Positions 52,040 to 61,375 are shown, counted from the stretch's first letter. The stretch: 64,000 bases of DNA from an uncultured Olsenella sp. (GCA_949291295.1 CASEVE010000003.1:48244-112243); one strand, 5' to 3'. Notes: generated by a model from the letters alone, not told the origin. Translations and numbers: made by a program.

Positions 52040-53449
52040 CTACTCGTACGTTCCCGCCACACCGTCCCCCATCTCCCAGATGATACAAAGGGACTGTCCC
52101 TTCGTATCAATCCGCAGGTTATCTGAGCGGGGGAACCAGCGTGTGGCAAAGACGAGCTCGCCGTCGTTGGCAAAGGCCTCAACTGCGGAGTTGTCGATAA
52201 GGACGCGCAGATTGTAGAGGTTGTCGCAGGGGACGGTCCGCTCGGTTCGCCCGCAGCCGACAGAGCCATCCAAGAAGCGCAGCGCAAGCTCCGCGCCGTC
52301 CCAGGAGATTGCGAGCGCGCCGTCGAGCGTAAGCTCGAGCGACCCCGCAACGTGCTCGACCACCACGTCCGCGCGATGCTCATCCAGCGTGATCGTGCCG
52401 CCGCCGGCAAGCTCGTGTCGCGCGCCACGCAGCGCCTCGAGCTCGCGCGCCGGCCACTGAAGCGGCGTTCCATCGGCGCCGGGCGTGACCTCGCGCGGAA
52501 CCGTGAGGCAATGGCACCATGTCAGAGCATCCGGCGCGCTCTCGTAGGGCGCCTCGGGCATGCCCATCCAGCCGATGAGAAGCGTGCGACCGCCCTCGTC
52601 GACAAAGCTCTGCGGTGCGTAGAAGTCAAAGCCGCGGTCCCAGAGATGAAAGCCCTGCGCGTCAAGCGCGAGCTCGCCCGCGTCGCCGATCTTCTCGCCT
52701 TCCGGAACGCTCAGATAGCCCGAGACGTCGCGCATGCCGTTTGACCATGGACGCTCCGACATACCCTGGGGGCAGAAAGAAAGCCACTCGCGCCCGCAGA
52801 GCGCCACGCGGTCCGGGCACTCCCACATGAAGCCAAAGGGCTCGGTGCTACGCACGGTTCCGGCGTTTTTCCAGGTGCGCCCGTCGTCCGAGCGCAGCAC
52901 GAGCACAAGGCCGCGGTCGTCCTCGTCACGCGCGCCGAGGACCATCCACCACGCGTCGCCCTCTCGCCAGACCTTGGGGTCGCGCACGTGGCAGGTGCAG
53001 AATGCAGGATAGTCGGCATTTCTCAGCAGCACGTTCTTCTCGCCCAAGACAAGGCCGCCGGGGACTGCGGGGTCGGTGACGGCCTCGATGAGAATCTGGT
53101 TTGCACGTCGACCCTTATGTACGTAGTCGAAGTTGCCGGGCTCCTTGACGTTGCCGGTGTAGTAGAGGCGCGCGCCGCCCTCAACGGGTACGGCGCAGCC
53201 GGAGTAGGCACCAGACGCCTCGTCGGGCGTGTCTGGGGCAATGGCAAACCGCGCGTCGCCGCTCCAATGGACAAGGTCCTTGCTGAAGGCGTGGCCCCAG
53301 CCGCGGGGCGCGTCGGGGGTAGGCCAGTCGGGGCTGTATTGGAAGAACACGTGGTAGGTGCCATCAAGCTGGCAGAGGCCGTTGGGGTCGTTAAGCCAGC
53401 CGGTGGGTGGCATGAGGTGGAATCCCATTCTCCAGGGGTCGTGTGACAT
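52040..53449 (-). CDS. scrB: Sucrose-6-phosphate hydrolase (GH32)
   Basis: 469 residues. GH32 motifs: PPTGWLNDPNGL (nucleophile Asp) at residues 14-25, CHVRDPKVW (transition-state Asp), and FMWECPDRVAL (acid/base Glu). The C-terminal beta-sandwich follows. It cleaves sucrose 6-phosphate to glucose 6-phosphate and fructose. The last ~22 residues (DTKGQSLCIIWEMGDGVAGTYE) are not family sequence: they are encoded by a palindrome D copy (52081-52109) and what follows it. CAAAGGAGACC before the ATG. Confidence 0.93.
   Translation of the reverse strand: MSHDPWRMGFHLMPPTGWLNDPNGLCQLDGTYHVFFQYSPDWPTPDAPRGWGHAFSKDLVHWSGDARFAIAPDTPDEASGAYSGCAVPVEGGARLYYTGNVKEPGNFDYVHKGRRANQILIEAVTDPAVPGGLVLGEKNVLLRNADYPAFCTCHVRDPKVWREGDAWWMVLGARDEDDRGLVLVLRSDDGRTWKNAGTVRSTEPFGFMWECPDRVALCGREWLSFCPQGMSERPWSNGMRDVSGYLSVPEGEKIGDAGELALDAQGFHLWDRGFDFYAPQSFVDEGGRTLLIGWMGMPEAPYESAPDALTWCHCLTVPREVTPGADGTPLQWPARELEALRGARHELAGGGTITLDEHRADVVVEHVAGSLELTLDGALAISWDGAELALRFLDGSVGCGRTERTVPCDNLYNLRVLIDNSAVEAFANDGELVFATRWFPRSDNLRIDTKGQSLCIIWEMGDGVAGTYE
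52081..52109. repeat. 29-bp palindrome D in the C-terminal end of scrB
   Basis: TGATACAAAGGGAC, T, GTCCCTTCGTATCA: two mismatches from the copies at 18.96 and 27.51 kb. On the minus strand it is read in a frame that gives DTKGQSL instead of a stop, and so adds residues to the enzyme. Confidence 0.8.
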
Positions 53450-53543
53450 GGGGTCTCCTTTGAGGTGGGCAGAAGCGTGGTTGGGGTGGGACGGGGTTGG
53501 ATGAGGTGCTGGCGAGGTGCTGGCGAGGTGCTGGCGAGAAGTG

Positions 53544-53664
53544 CGGGCGGCTTGTGGACGATTTTGGGTCCCAAACCGTCCAAAACCCGCCCGTTTTTGT
53601 TGAAGCGAGAAGTGCGGGCGGCTTGTGGACGAAACTCGATCTCAAACCGTCCGGAACTCGCCCG
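53544..53664. repeat. Family C hairpin pair (71-bp period), second locus
   Basis: Two hairpins (53544-53593 and 53615-53664) start exactly 71 bp apart. Each begins CGGGCGGCTTGTGGACG and closes with CCGTCC plus CGCCCG-type complement. GCGAGAAGTG precedes each. A partial third motif follows to about 53705. Read in gene direction they come 52 bp after the scrA stop and lie before scrB, inside the sucrose operon. Confidence 0.75.
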
Positions 53665-53715
53665 CTTAGGCCGGGCGGGCGGGTTTTGGGCGAGAGCCGG
53701 ACGGTCGGGACAGAA

Positions 53716-55659
53716 TCAGGCGAGCTCGACGAGCTTCTCGCCATGGCGCACGGCGGCGTCGACGTGCGGGGTGATACGTGCGTAGGCGTCGGAGTTGGTG
53801 ACGATTACTGGCGTCACGGGATCGAGCCCGGCTGCGCGGATGGCGTCGAGGTCAACGTCCATGAGGAGCTGGCCTGCCTCAACGTGGTCGCCCAGGCGTA
53901 CGTGGGCGGTAAACGGCGCGCCCTTGAGCGTCACGGTGTCAATGCCAATGTGCATGAGGACCTCCGCGCCGGCGTCGGTGGTCATGGCAAGGGCGTGGCC
54001 GGTCTCGGCGAGCACGGTTATGGTGCCCGAGGCGGGCGCGTAGAGCTTGCCCTCGGTGGGACGCACGGCGGCGCCGGTGCCCATGGCCTCGCTTGCAAAG
54101 ACGGGATCGGGAACCTCGGTCATCTTGATCGCGGTGCCGGTAATCGGGGCGAGAAGGACCTCGGCACGCACGGAGGCCTTGTCGTCTGCGGGCTTCGCGG
54201 AGGCCTCGATGGTGGGCGTGGGGGCAGAGGCGGGCTCGGAGGCTGGGACCGCAGGCTCGGCCGCGGCGCTCTCGGGGTCCTTGTAGAGCAGGTAGGAGAT
54301 TGCAAAGGCGGCGATTCCTGCGATGGCGAACATGATCACGTACTGAACGGGCTGGTTAAGGCAGAGCAGGATGCCAAAGATGCCGGTGACGCCCGTGCCC
54401 GCCGCAGCAAGACCCACGATGGAGGCAAACATGGCGCCCAGGCCGCCTCCGATGCAGCCTGCGATGAAGGGCTTAAAGAAGCGAAGGTTGACGCCAAAGA
54501 TGGCCGGCTCGGTGATGCCCATGAACGCGGAGAGCGAGGAGGGGAGGGCGAGCGAGCGGATCTTGACGTCCTTGGTCTTAAGTGCAACGGCAAGCGCCGC
54601 GCCGGCCTGGCCGATGTTGGCGGCACTGGCGAGCGGCAGCCAGTAGGTCACGCCGTACGTGGCGATCTGGCCGAGGTCGATGGTGGTGTACATCTGGTGG
54701 ATGCCGGTGACCACGGTGGGGGCGTAGAGGGCGCCCATGATGAGCGACCCCAGGCCGAGCGGCAGCGTGAGCAGGAACTGGATGCCGCCGAGGATGGCGT
54801 TCTCTGCCCAGACGAAGACGGGCCCGACGGCGAGCATGGTGATATAGGCCGTGGCGGCAACCGAGACGAGCGGCGTCACAAAGAGGTCAAAGGCCTCGGG
54901 TACCACCTTGTGCAGGCGCTTCTCGATGAAGGCGAGGATGCCGCAGGCGATGACGATGGGGATGACGTGGCCCTGGTAGCCGGTCCACTCGATGGAGTAG
55001 AGGCCGGGGATGACGGGGTAGGTCTGGAGCACGCCCTCGGTAGCCACGGTGTTGGCGTTCTGCAGGCCCGGGTTGATGAGCAGCATGCCCACAACAGCTC
55101 CGAGGTAGGGGTTGGCGCCAAAGGCCTTGGCTGCGGAGAAGCCGATAAGAATCTGCAGGAACGTGAACGCCGTGTTGGAGACGAGGTTTAGGATCTGATA
55201 CCAGGCGTTGTTGGTGTCAAGCGTGATGAAGCCGTTGGAGTCCATGAAGGACAGGGCGCTCATGATGCCCAGGAGCAGACCCGAGGCCACGATGGCGGGG
55301 ATGATGGGTACAAAGACGTCTCCCAGCAGCTTGATCGCACGCATGAAGGGGTTGGTCTGCTGCTGGGCCGCGGCCTCTTTGACCTCAGCCTTGGTTGCGG
55401 CGGTGATGTGTCCGAGCGCAACGAACTCGTCATAGACCTTGTTCACCGTGCCCGTGCCGTAGATGACCTGCAGCTGGCCGGAGGCCTTGAAGTTGCCCTT
55501 GGCGCCGGCTGCGTTGTCAACGGCGGCCTGGTTGACCTTGGCGTCGTCCGCAAGCACGAGGCGCAGACGCGTGGCGCAGTGTGCTGCCGACACCACGTTT
55601 CCGGGTCCTCCGATTGCGTCCAGGATCTCTTGTGCCGCTTGCCGGTAGTCGAGTGCCAT
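53716..55659 (-). CDS. scrA: PTS sucrose-type transporter EIIBCA
   Basis: 647 residues in the order EIIB, EIIC, EIIA. EIIB (1-80) has the phosphorylated Cys in SAAHCATRLRLVL. EIIC (about 105-470) is polytopic with GITEPAIFGVNLR and family gating segments. A Pro/Ala/Glu-rich linker leads to EIIA (about 500-640) with the active His in VLMHIGIDTVTLKG. It imports and phosphorylates sucrose (or a close sugar). ATG at 55659 after CAGGAAAGGAG. Two LacI-type operators are upstream. The symbol is by context with scrB and scrK. Confidence 0.92.
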   Translation of the reverse strand: MALDYRQAAQEILDAIGGPGNVVSAAHCATRLRLVLADDAKVNQAAVDNAAGAKGNFKASGQLQVIYGTGTVNKVYDEFVALGHITAATKAEVKEAAAQQQTNPFMRAIKLLGDVFVPIIPAIVASGLLLGIMSALSFMDSNGFITLDTNNAWYQILNLVSNTAFTFLQILIGFSAAKAFGANPYLGAVVGMLLINPGLQNANTVATEGVLQTYPVIPGLYSIEWTGYQGHVIPIVIACGILAFIEKRLHKVVPEAFDLFVTPLVSVAATAYITMLAVGPVFVWAENAILGGIQFLLTLPLGLGSLIMGALYAPTVVTGIHQMYTTIDLGQIATYGVTYWLPLASAANIGQAGAALAVALKTKDVKIRSLALPSSLSAFMGITEPAIFGVNLRFFKPFIAGCIGGGLGAMFASIVGLAAAGTGVTGIFGILLCLNQPVQYVIMFAIAGIAAFAISYLLYKDPESAAAEPAVPASEPASAPTPTIEASAKPADDKASVRAEVLLAPITGTAIKMTEVPDPVFASEAMGTGAAVRPTEGKLYAPASGTITVLAETGHALAMTTDAGAEVLMHIGIDTVTLKGAPFTAHVRLGDHVEAGQLLMDVDLDAIRAAGLDPVTPVIVTNSDAYARITPHVDAAVRHGEKLVELA

Positions 55660-55695
55660 GTTGTTCTCCTTTCCTGCTGTCTGGATTCTAGCATA

Positions 55696-55725
55696 TGAAA
55701 TCGTTCCCATATGGAATCGTTCTCA
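55696..55725. promoter_or_regulatory. Two LacI-type operators upstream of scrA
   Basis: TGAAATCGTTCCCA (55696-55709) and TGGAATCGTTCTCA (55712-55725) are direct copies 16 bp apart with the central CG step of LacI-family sites. They are 37-66 bp before the scrA ATG, where they would block the promoter. The regulator at 56724 is the obvious candidate. Confidence 0.75.
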
Positions 55726-55816
55726 CAATACGGCGAGAACGAAGTGAACACGGAGTCTGTTCGTGAACGGTATGAATACGTCGGTAGGCGGTAGGTCTCT
55801 TTTCCACGCTTTCGGT

Positions 55817-56634
55817 GCCGAGAAGTGCGCCGGGCGTGTTGGACCGCGGCCCGGAAGCTGGGGCGCCGAGAAAAGCCGCTTGACGTGCCGGGCCCACGCT
55901 GCCGCGCCGAGAAAAGCCGCATGGTGTGCCAAGCCCGTGCCGCCGCGCCGAGAAATCGCGCCCTCCGTACCGTTCAGATTGGTTAACCGCCGAGAAAAGC
56001 CGACCGGCGTACCAAAGCAACGGGCTCCAAGCCGAGGAAAGCCGGGTGGCGTACCAAGGCAACGGACTTCAAGCCGAAGAAAGCCGACCAGTGTATCGGG
56101 GCCGCGGCCATCTCGCCGAGAAATACCGCTTGGTGTACCGAGGCTATGGTTACCGCGCCGAGAAAATCCGCTCGGTGTACCAAGAGGGGAGTTGACTTGC
56201 CGAGAAAGACCGCCCGCTGTACCGTAGGCTTGGTACAGCGGGCGGTCTTTCTCGGCGCCTGTGATTCTGGGTTGGTACATTTGCCGGATTTTGTCGGCTC
56301 AGTAGTTGTAGCTCGGGTACACAGGTTAGCTTTTCTCGGCTCAGCGGTTGCTGCTCGGGTACACAAGACGGCTATTCTCGGCATCTCAGATGCGGGGCTG
56401 GTACATCCGTTGGGATTCCGCGGCGTCCTTGCTCGTGGAACGGTACACCTGTCGGGATTTCGCGGCGCCTAAATTTGTGGAACGGTACACCACCCGGGTT
56501 TTCTCGGCAGCCCAGATACGGAGCCGGTACACCACCCGCAATTCCTCGGCGCGCAAACCCGTAGAACGGTACACCACCCGGGTTTTCTCGGCCACTCAAA
56601 CGCAACCCCGGTACGCCCGCCGGGCTTTCTCGGC
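55817..56634. repeat. Large mirrored repeat array (10+10 units, 42-bp period)
   Basis: Ten forward units start at 55817, 55865, 55906, 55947, 55989, 56031, 56073, 56115, 56157 and 56199. Ten inverted units end at 56256, 56298, 56340, 56382, 56424, 56466, 56508, 56550, 56592 and 56634. The unit is about 25 nt, GCCGAGAAAA, NNCCG and GGTGTACC, followed by ~17 variable nt. All nine inverted steps and the inner forward steps are exactly 42 bp; the three outer forward steps are 48, 41 and 41. The central units form a perfect 25-bp hairpin with an 8-nt loop. No open frame with a ribosome site exists in 55726-56723. Confidence 0.92.
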
Positions 56635-56723
56635 ACGATACCGGCGCTCGGGCGCTTTATTTCGCCCGCACCGGCGCCGTCCGGCGCCCCGAGTCGCAAT
56701 GTTCACGCGTAAGAAAACCGGCG

Positions 56724-57707
56724 TTACCGCGTAGAGTTTCTCGTCACGACCTCGTAGCCCATCCTGATCTTGCGCACCACGTGCTCCTCTCCGGTCATGA
56801 AGCTGAGGAGCGTCTTGGCCGTCTCGGCGCCCGAGGTCTTGTAGTGAAGGTGGACCGTGGTCAGCGTGGGCGTGACGATCTGCGAGATCTCGGAGTCGTC
56901 CATTCCCGTGACCAGTACGTCCTCCGGCACGCGGCGGCCGTACTCGCGCAGGCAGGTAAGGGCGCCGTAGGCGATGGAGTCCGTGGCGCATACGATGCCG
57001 TCAACCGAGGGGTACTCCTCAAGGAGGGCCTCGGCCTGCTCGTAGCCGGAGTCCACGGTAAACTCCGCGATGCGCAGGGCATGCTCGGGAACCTCGATGC
57101 CCGCCCGTGCGCACGCGTCAAGAAAGCCGCGCCGACGCATTTGGCCAACGGCAACGTCCTCCTCAAAGACGCCAATGTAGGCGGGGTGCTTGGAGGTTCG
57201 CAGCGCCACCCCGGCCACGTCGCGCATGGCGTCGTAGTCGTTCTGGAAGACGCAGGAGCAGCAGTCCACGTCCTGGTCGAGCACCACGATCGGCACAGGC
57301 AGGGCGGCGATGGCCTCGCGGTGCTCGGGGGTGATGACGGTGGCTATGAGGATGACGCCGTCCACCTGGTTCTTCTCGGAGAAGAGGTGCAGGAAGTTCA
57401 CCTCGCGGGATGCATCGTTATCGGTATTGGCGAGAAGGGCCTGGTAGCCGGCCTCGTTGAGAATCGGCGTGATGCCCGCCACCATCCGGCTCACCGATGC
57501 CGAGTTGATCTTGGGGATGATGATCCCCACAACGTTGGTCTTGCCGGTACGCAGGGTCTTTGCGTGCTGGGAGGGGACATAGCCGGTCTTCTCGATGACG
57601 CGGCGGATTGCGGCGCGCTTCTCCTGGCTGACGTAGCCGTCGTTGAGGTAGCGAGACACCGTCGCACGCGAGACTCCCGCCATCTGGGCAATCTGATTGA
57701 TGTCCAT
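56724..57707 (-). CDS. LacI-family transcriptional regulator of the sucrose locus
   Basis: 327 residues. N-terminal HTH (MDINQIAQMAGVSRATVSRYLNDGYVS) and hinge, then the periplasmic-binding-like sensor domain (VVGIIIPKINSASVSRMVAGITPILNEAGY; GVILIATVITPEHREAIA; VDGIVCATDSIAYGALTCL; TTVHLHYKTSGAETAKTLLSFM). It should repress scrA and itself and respond to sucrose or fructose derivatives; the specific inducer is inferred. ATG at 57707 with GGGAGG about 11 nt upstream. A perfect CG-centred palindrome lies between that ribosome site and the start. Confidence 0.9.
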   Translation of the reverse strand: MDINQIAQMAGVSRATVSRYLNDGYVSQEKRAAIRRVIEKTGYVPSQHAKTLRTGKTNVVGIIIPKINSASVSRMVAGITPILNEAGYQALLANTDNDASREVNFLHLFSEKNQVDGVILIATVITPEHREAIAALPVPIVVLDQDVDCCSCVFQNDYDAMRDVAGVALRTSKHPAYIGVFEEDVAVGQMRRRGFLDACARAGIEVPEHALRIAEFTVDSGYEQAEALLEEYPSVDGIVCATDSIAYGALTCLREYGRRVPEDVLVTGMDDSEISQIVTPTLTTVHLHYKTSGAETAKTLLSFMTGEEHVVRKIRMGYEVVTRNSTR

Positions 57708-57719
57708 GTTAACGTTAAC
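57708..57719. promoter_or_regulatory. Candidate autoregulatory LacI operator
   Basis: GTTAACGTTAAC is a perfect 12-bp palindrome with central CG placed between the ribosome binding site and the ATG of the lacI-type gene. Its position suggests self-repression. Confidence 0.6.
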
Positions 57720-57822
57720 CTCCCTTTTCCATGTCAAAGTTTAGCGCATGGGAGGGCACAACCTCATGAGGCGAGTTGCCTAAAATGAATGTGTTTCCAA
57801 GTCGAGGGTTTTGGGGGGGCAC

Positions 57823-60324
57823 ATGAGGGCCGGCAATCCGGATTTCATCGAGGTTCGCGGCGCGCGCGTACACAACCTCAAGAACGTGGACGTGGACATT
57901 CCGCTCGGCGAGCTCGTGGGCATTGCGGGCGTTTCGGGCTCGGGTAAGAGCTCTCTTGCGCTGGGCACGCTCTATGCCGAGGGCAGTCGCCGCTACTTGG
58001 ACGCGCTCTCCACCTACACGCGCCGGCGCATCTCCCAGACCTCGCGTGCCACCGTCGACGAGGTGCTCCACGTGCCGGCCGCGCTCGCGCTGCGGCAGCG
58101 CCCCGGGGTGCCCGGCGTGCACTCCACCTTTGGCACCTCGACTGAGCTCCTCAACTACCTGCGACTCATGTTCTCGCGCCTCGGCAGCCACGTGTGTCCC
58201 AACGGGCACCGCGTGGAGCCGTCCATGGACGTGGCGCTCGGCCGCATGACGCGCTGCCCCGTCTGCGGCGTGGAGTTCATGGGCCCGGGCGCTGAGGACC
58301 TGGCCTTCAACAGTGCCGGCGCCTGCAAGACCTGCGGCGGGACCGGCATCGTGCGCACCGTGGACGAGGCGAGCCTCGTGCCCGACGAGTCGATCTCCAT
58401 CGACGACGGAGCGGTTCTTCCCTGGGGCAGCCTCATGTGGGATCTCATGAAGCAGGTCTGCGGCGCCATGGGCGTGCGAACCAACGTGCCCTTCTGCGAG
58501 CTCACGCCCGAGGAGCGAGACATCGTCTTTCATGGCCCGGCCATCAAGAAGCACATCCTCTACCACCCCAAGAAGGGCGACGACTTTGCTGAGCTGGACT
58601 TCACCTACTTCAACGCGGTCTATACCGTGGAAAACGCCCTTTCCAAGGTCAAGGACGAGAAGGGCCTCGCGCGCGTGAGTCGGTTCCTGCGCGAGGACGT
58701 GTGCCCGGACTGCGGTGGCACGCGCCTCTCGGCGGCGGCCCGCGCGCCCCAGATTGATGGCATGTCCCTCGCGGACGCCACGGCGATGACCCTCGATGAC
58801 CTGCGGGCTTGGGTGCCGCGCGTGCCAGATCTTGTGCCGGGGGAGATGCGTGCGATGGCGGAGGCCATCTGCGGCGAGATGGCGGAGCCCTGCGAGCGCC
58901 TCGTGCAGCTGGGCCTGGGTTACCTCTCGCTCGACCGAGCCTCGGCCACGCTCTCCACCGGCGAGCGCCAGCGCGTCCAGCTCGCCCGCGCGGTGCGCAA
59001 CCGCACGACCGGCGTGCTCTACGTGCTCGACGAGCCCTCCATCGGACTTCACCCCTCCAACGTGGAGGGGCTTCTCGGCGTTATGGACGACCTCTTGGCC
59101 GACGGTAATTCCGTGGTGCTCGTGGACCACGACGTGCGGGTGCTGCGCCACGCGGACCATCTGATAGAGATTGGCCCGGGCTCGGGCGCAAACGGCGGAC
59201 GCATCATCGCGCAGGGAAGCGTGGAGGACGTCGAGAAGAACCCGGCGTCGAAGATTGGGTCGTTTCTCCTGGGTACCCGCCATGTGCGTGCGTCTCGCGA
59301 CGTGCCCGGTGCGGGGGAGAGCCTGGGATGGATCGGCCTTGAGACGGGCGCCATCCACACCGTGCGGCCGCTTTCGGTGGCAATCCCGCGCGGGCGGCTC
59401 ACGGCGGTGACGGGCGTCTCGGGTTCGGGCAAGACCACGCTCGTGCTGGAGAGCCTGGTTCCGGCCCTGCGCGCCGCCATTGCGGGAGAGGTGCTGCCCG
59501 CGCATGTGCGCTCTGTCGATGCGGGCGGACTGCGTCGTGCCAACCTCATCGACGCCACGCCCATCGGCGCCAACGTTCGCTCCACGGTGGCAACCTACTC
59601 GGGTGTCCTCGATGACCTGCGGCGCGCCTACGCGAAGCTCCCCGAGGCGCGCGAGCGCGGCCTCAAGGCCGGCGCGTTTTCGTACAACACTGGGTCTCTG
59701 CGTTGCCCTACCTGCGACGGCACGGGGCAGATCTCGCTCGACGTGCAGTTTCTGCCCGACGTGGACATCCCATGCCCGGACTGCGGGGGCTCGCGCTACG
59801 CTCGTGCCGCGCGTGAGGTGCGCCTTGCGGGCGACCTCAGCCTTCCCGAGCTCCTCTCCTATACCGTTGACCAGGCGCTCGAGGCGCTTGGCGAGACGGG
59901 CCTGCGCTCGTCTCTGGCCAAGCTCGCGGTCCTTCATGACCTTGGCCTCGGCTACCTCACGCTCGGCGAGGCAACGCCTGCGCTCTCGGGCGGCGAGGCG
60001 CAGCGCCTCAAGCTCGCGAGCGAGCTCGCGCGCAACCAGGCAGACGCGCTCTTTGTCTTCGACGAGCCCACCATTGGTCTGCATCCGCTTGACGTTGAGG
60101 TTCTTCTCGACGTGTTGCGGCGTCTCATCGAAAACGGGGCCACCGTCGTGGTAATCGAGCACGACCTGGATATGATCGCCGCTGCCGACTGGGTGATCGA
60201 CATGGGTCCGGGCGGGGGTGACGCAGGCGGCTGCGTCGTATGCGCCGGCACGCCCGAGCAGGTGGCTGCCTGCCCTCAGAGCGTCACGGGCCGCTATCTG
60301 GCGGAGGAGCTTTCCGCACGGTAG
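57823..60324 (+). CDS. UvrA2-like ABC ATPase
   Basis: 833 residues, about 100 shorter than full UvrA. Two ABC units: Walker [17 protein letters not shown] and later [16 protein letters not shown]; signature-type [14 protein letters not shown] and [15 protein letters not shown]; Walker [13 protein letters not shown] and [12 protein letters not shown]. Zinc-binding Cys pairs occur at [26 protein letters not shown] and CPDCGGSRY. The shorter form without the canonical UvrB-contact insertion is the UvrA2/drug-resistance class. It probably protects DNA by binding it rather than starting repair. ATG at 57823 after a GGGGGGG run. Confidence 0.85.
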   Translation: MRAGNPDFIEVRGARVHNLKNVDVDIPLGELVGIAGVSGSGKSSLALGTLYAEGSRRYLDALSTYTRRRISQTSRATVDEVLHVPAALALRQRPGVPGVHSTFGTSTELLNYLRLMFSRLGSHVCPNGHRVEPSMDVALGRMTRCPVCGVEFMGPGAEDLAFNSAGACKTCGGTGIVRTVDEASLVPDESISIDDGAVLPWGSLMWDLMKQVCGAMGVRTNVPFCELTPEERDIVFHGPAIKKHILYHPKKGDDFAELDFTYFNAVYTVENALSKVKDEKGLARVSRFLREDVCPDCGGTRLSAAARAPQIDGMSLADATAMTLDDLRAWVPRVPDLVPGEMRAMAEAICGEMAEPCERLVQLGLGYLSLDRASATLSTGERQRVQLARAVRNRTTGVLYVLDEPSIGLHPSNVEGLLGVMDDLLADGNSVVLVDHDVRVLRHADHLIEIGPGSGANGGRIIAQGSVEDVEKNPASKIGSFLLGTRHVRASRDVPGAGESLGWIGLETGAIHTVRPLSVAIPRGRLTAVTGVSGSGKTTLVLESLVPALRAAIAGEVLPAHVRSVDAGGLRRANLIDATPIGANVRSTVATYSGVLDDLRRAYAKLPEARERGLKAGAFSYNTGSLRCPTCDGTGQISLDVQFLPDVDIPCPDCGGSRYARAAREVRLAGDLSLPELLSYTVDQALEALGETGLRSSLAKLAVLHDLGLGYLTLGEATPALSGGEAQRLKLASELARNQADALFVFDEPTIGLHPLDVEVLLDVLRRLIENGATVVVIEHDLDMIAAADWVIDMGPGGGDAGGCVVCAGTPEQVAACPQSVTGRYLAEELSAR

Positions 60325-60401
60325 AACCACGGGCGGCTGTCCTTCTTGGCGCGCTGCTTAGGGCATAATGGGTGAAGTTGGCTCGAGCATGAGGAATGGG
60401 C

Positions 60402-60734
60402 ATGGCAGTTCCGGGCAAGGCAGGTCGTCTCGTCGCGGGCGTCATCGTGGTTGCGGTGATTGCCGTTGGTGTCATCATGGGCTTCAACCCCTTTGGGAGC
60501 AACGTTCCCGAGGGCGTGGACAACGACGCGCGCGAGGTGCGCAGCGTGACCATGAGCGGCGAGGACTACGAGGTGGTGTGCATCGATGAGACCTTCTTCG
60601 TGCTCTCTCCCGAGAACACCGAGGTGATTGTCCTCGACGACGACGTGACCCGTCAGTTCATCTCCCGTGACGAGAAGACCCTCTGGATCACTGACGAGAC
60701 TGCCGAGCGAATCGGCGTCGCGGACACGGAGTAG
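60402..60734 (+). CDS. Small membrane-anchored protein of unknown function
   Basis: 110 residues. A basic start, one hydrophobic helix (about 11-30, LVAGVIVVAVIAVGVIMGF), then an acidic extracellular-looking domain (VTMSGEDYEVVCIDETFFVLSPENTEVIVLDDDV). ATG at 60402 with GAGG 7 nt upstream; the ATG at 60396 is too close to it. No family recognised. Confidence 0.65.
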   Translation: MAVPGKAGRLVAGVIVVAVIAVGVIMGFNPFGSNVPEGVDNDAREVRSVTMSGEDYEVVCIDETFFVLSPENTEVIVLDDDVTRQFISRDEKTLWITDETAERIGVADTE

Positions 60735-60841
60735 GGTCTTTCCGCCGCTGGCCGAAAGCTAGCGTCCGCATAACCTGAGCAGCGCTTTTCTCGCGGTCGT
60801 TCCCCGTAGAATCACGTCGTGACTACGTGGAGGGGAGCACT

Positions 60842-61375
60842 ATGATCTCGCGAGACGGACTTTCCATGCGGCTGTTCCATGCGAGCATGCAGGTCATTAC
60901 CTCTGAGGGCGAGCTCGAGCAGCTCGACGTGGAGAACGGCAAGCTCATGGTTGAGATTGCCTCGGCGGCGAGCGCGGCTGTGGCTGCGTCGAACGGCACC
61001 ATCAAGGACCTCTTTGAGGACATGGCGCGCTCGGTCACCCGCATTGAGGACCACGGCTCTGCCGTGAGGTTTTGGTCCACCTGGTTTGACGGCCTCGCCG
61101 AGGCGGCGCCCAACGGGGACGAGGCGGACTACGAGGACCTTCGCAACATGTTTGACTCGGCGCTCGACGACGTGACCCGAGCGCTGGCCGCCGGCCTGTG
61201 CGACGTGGCACCCACCGACATCCTGGCTGTTGCCTGCGTTGCGGTCTCCTCGTGCGATGACGAGCTCGATGCCTTTGATGAGGTAGCGGACTCCGTGGAG
61301 GAGGCGGTCGCAAACGACCCCGACGTGGTCTCGCTGGCCCTCTCCCGCTTCCTGCGCGGTCTGGCCCAGGCGTAG
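60842..61375 (+). CDS. Helical acidic protein of unknown function
   Basis: 177 residues, strongly acidic, helical, Ala-rich (MISRDGLSMRLFHASMQVITSEGELEQL; IASAASAAVAASNGTIKDLFEDMA; DEVADSVEEAVANDPDVVSLALSRFLRGLAQA). No signal peptide or membrane segment. GGAGGGGAGC lies before the ATG at 60842. No family recognised. Confidence 0.65.
   Translation: MISRDGLSMRLFHASMQVITSEGELEQLDVENGKLMVEIASAASAAVAASNGTIKDLFEDMARSVTRIEDHGSAVRFWSTWFDGLAEAAPNGDEADYEDLRNMFDSALDDVTRALAAGLCDVAPTDILAVACVAVSSCDDELDAFDEVADSVEEAVANDPDVVSLALSRFLRGLAQA

Noticed and set aside
55926..56195. Protein made of 14-residue repeats (AEKSRPAYQSNGLQ type)
   Set aside because: The 42-bp period is a multiple of three, so several frames stay open by arithmetic. 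There is no ribosome site, and the same repeats read as other peptides on the other strand.
55817..56634. CRISPR array
   Set aside because: The repeated part is degenerate, the variable part is only about 17 nt, orientation flips in the middle, and there are no cas genes. The mirrored hairpin architecture explains it better.
57715..60330. Very long antisense reading frame (871 codons) opposite the UvrA2-like gene
   Set aside because: It mirrors the third-position GC bias of the real gene, has no family motifs and no ribosome site.
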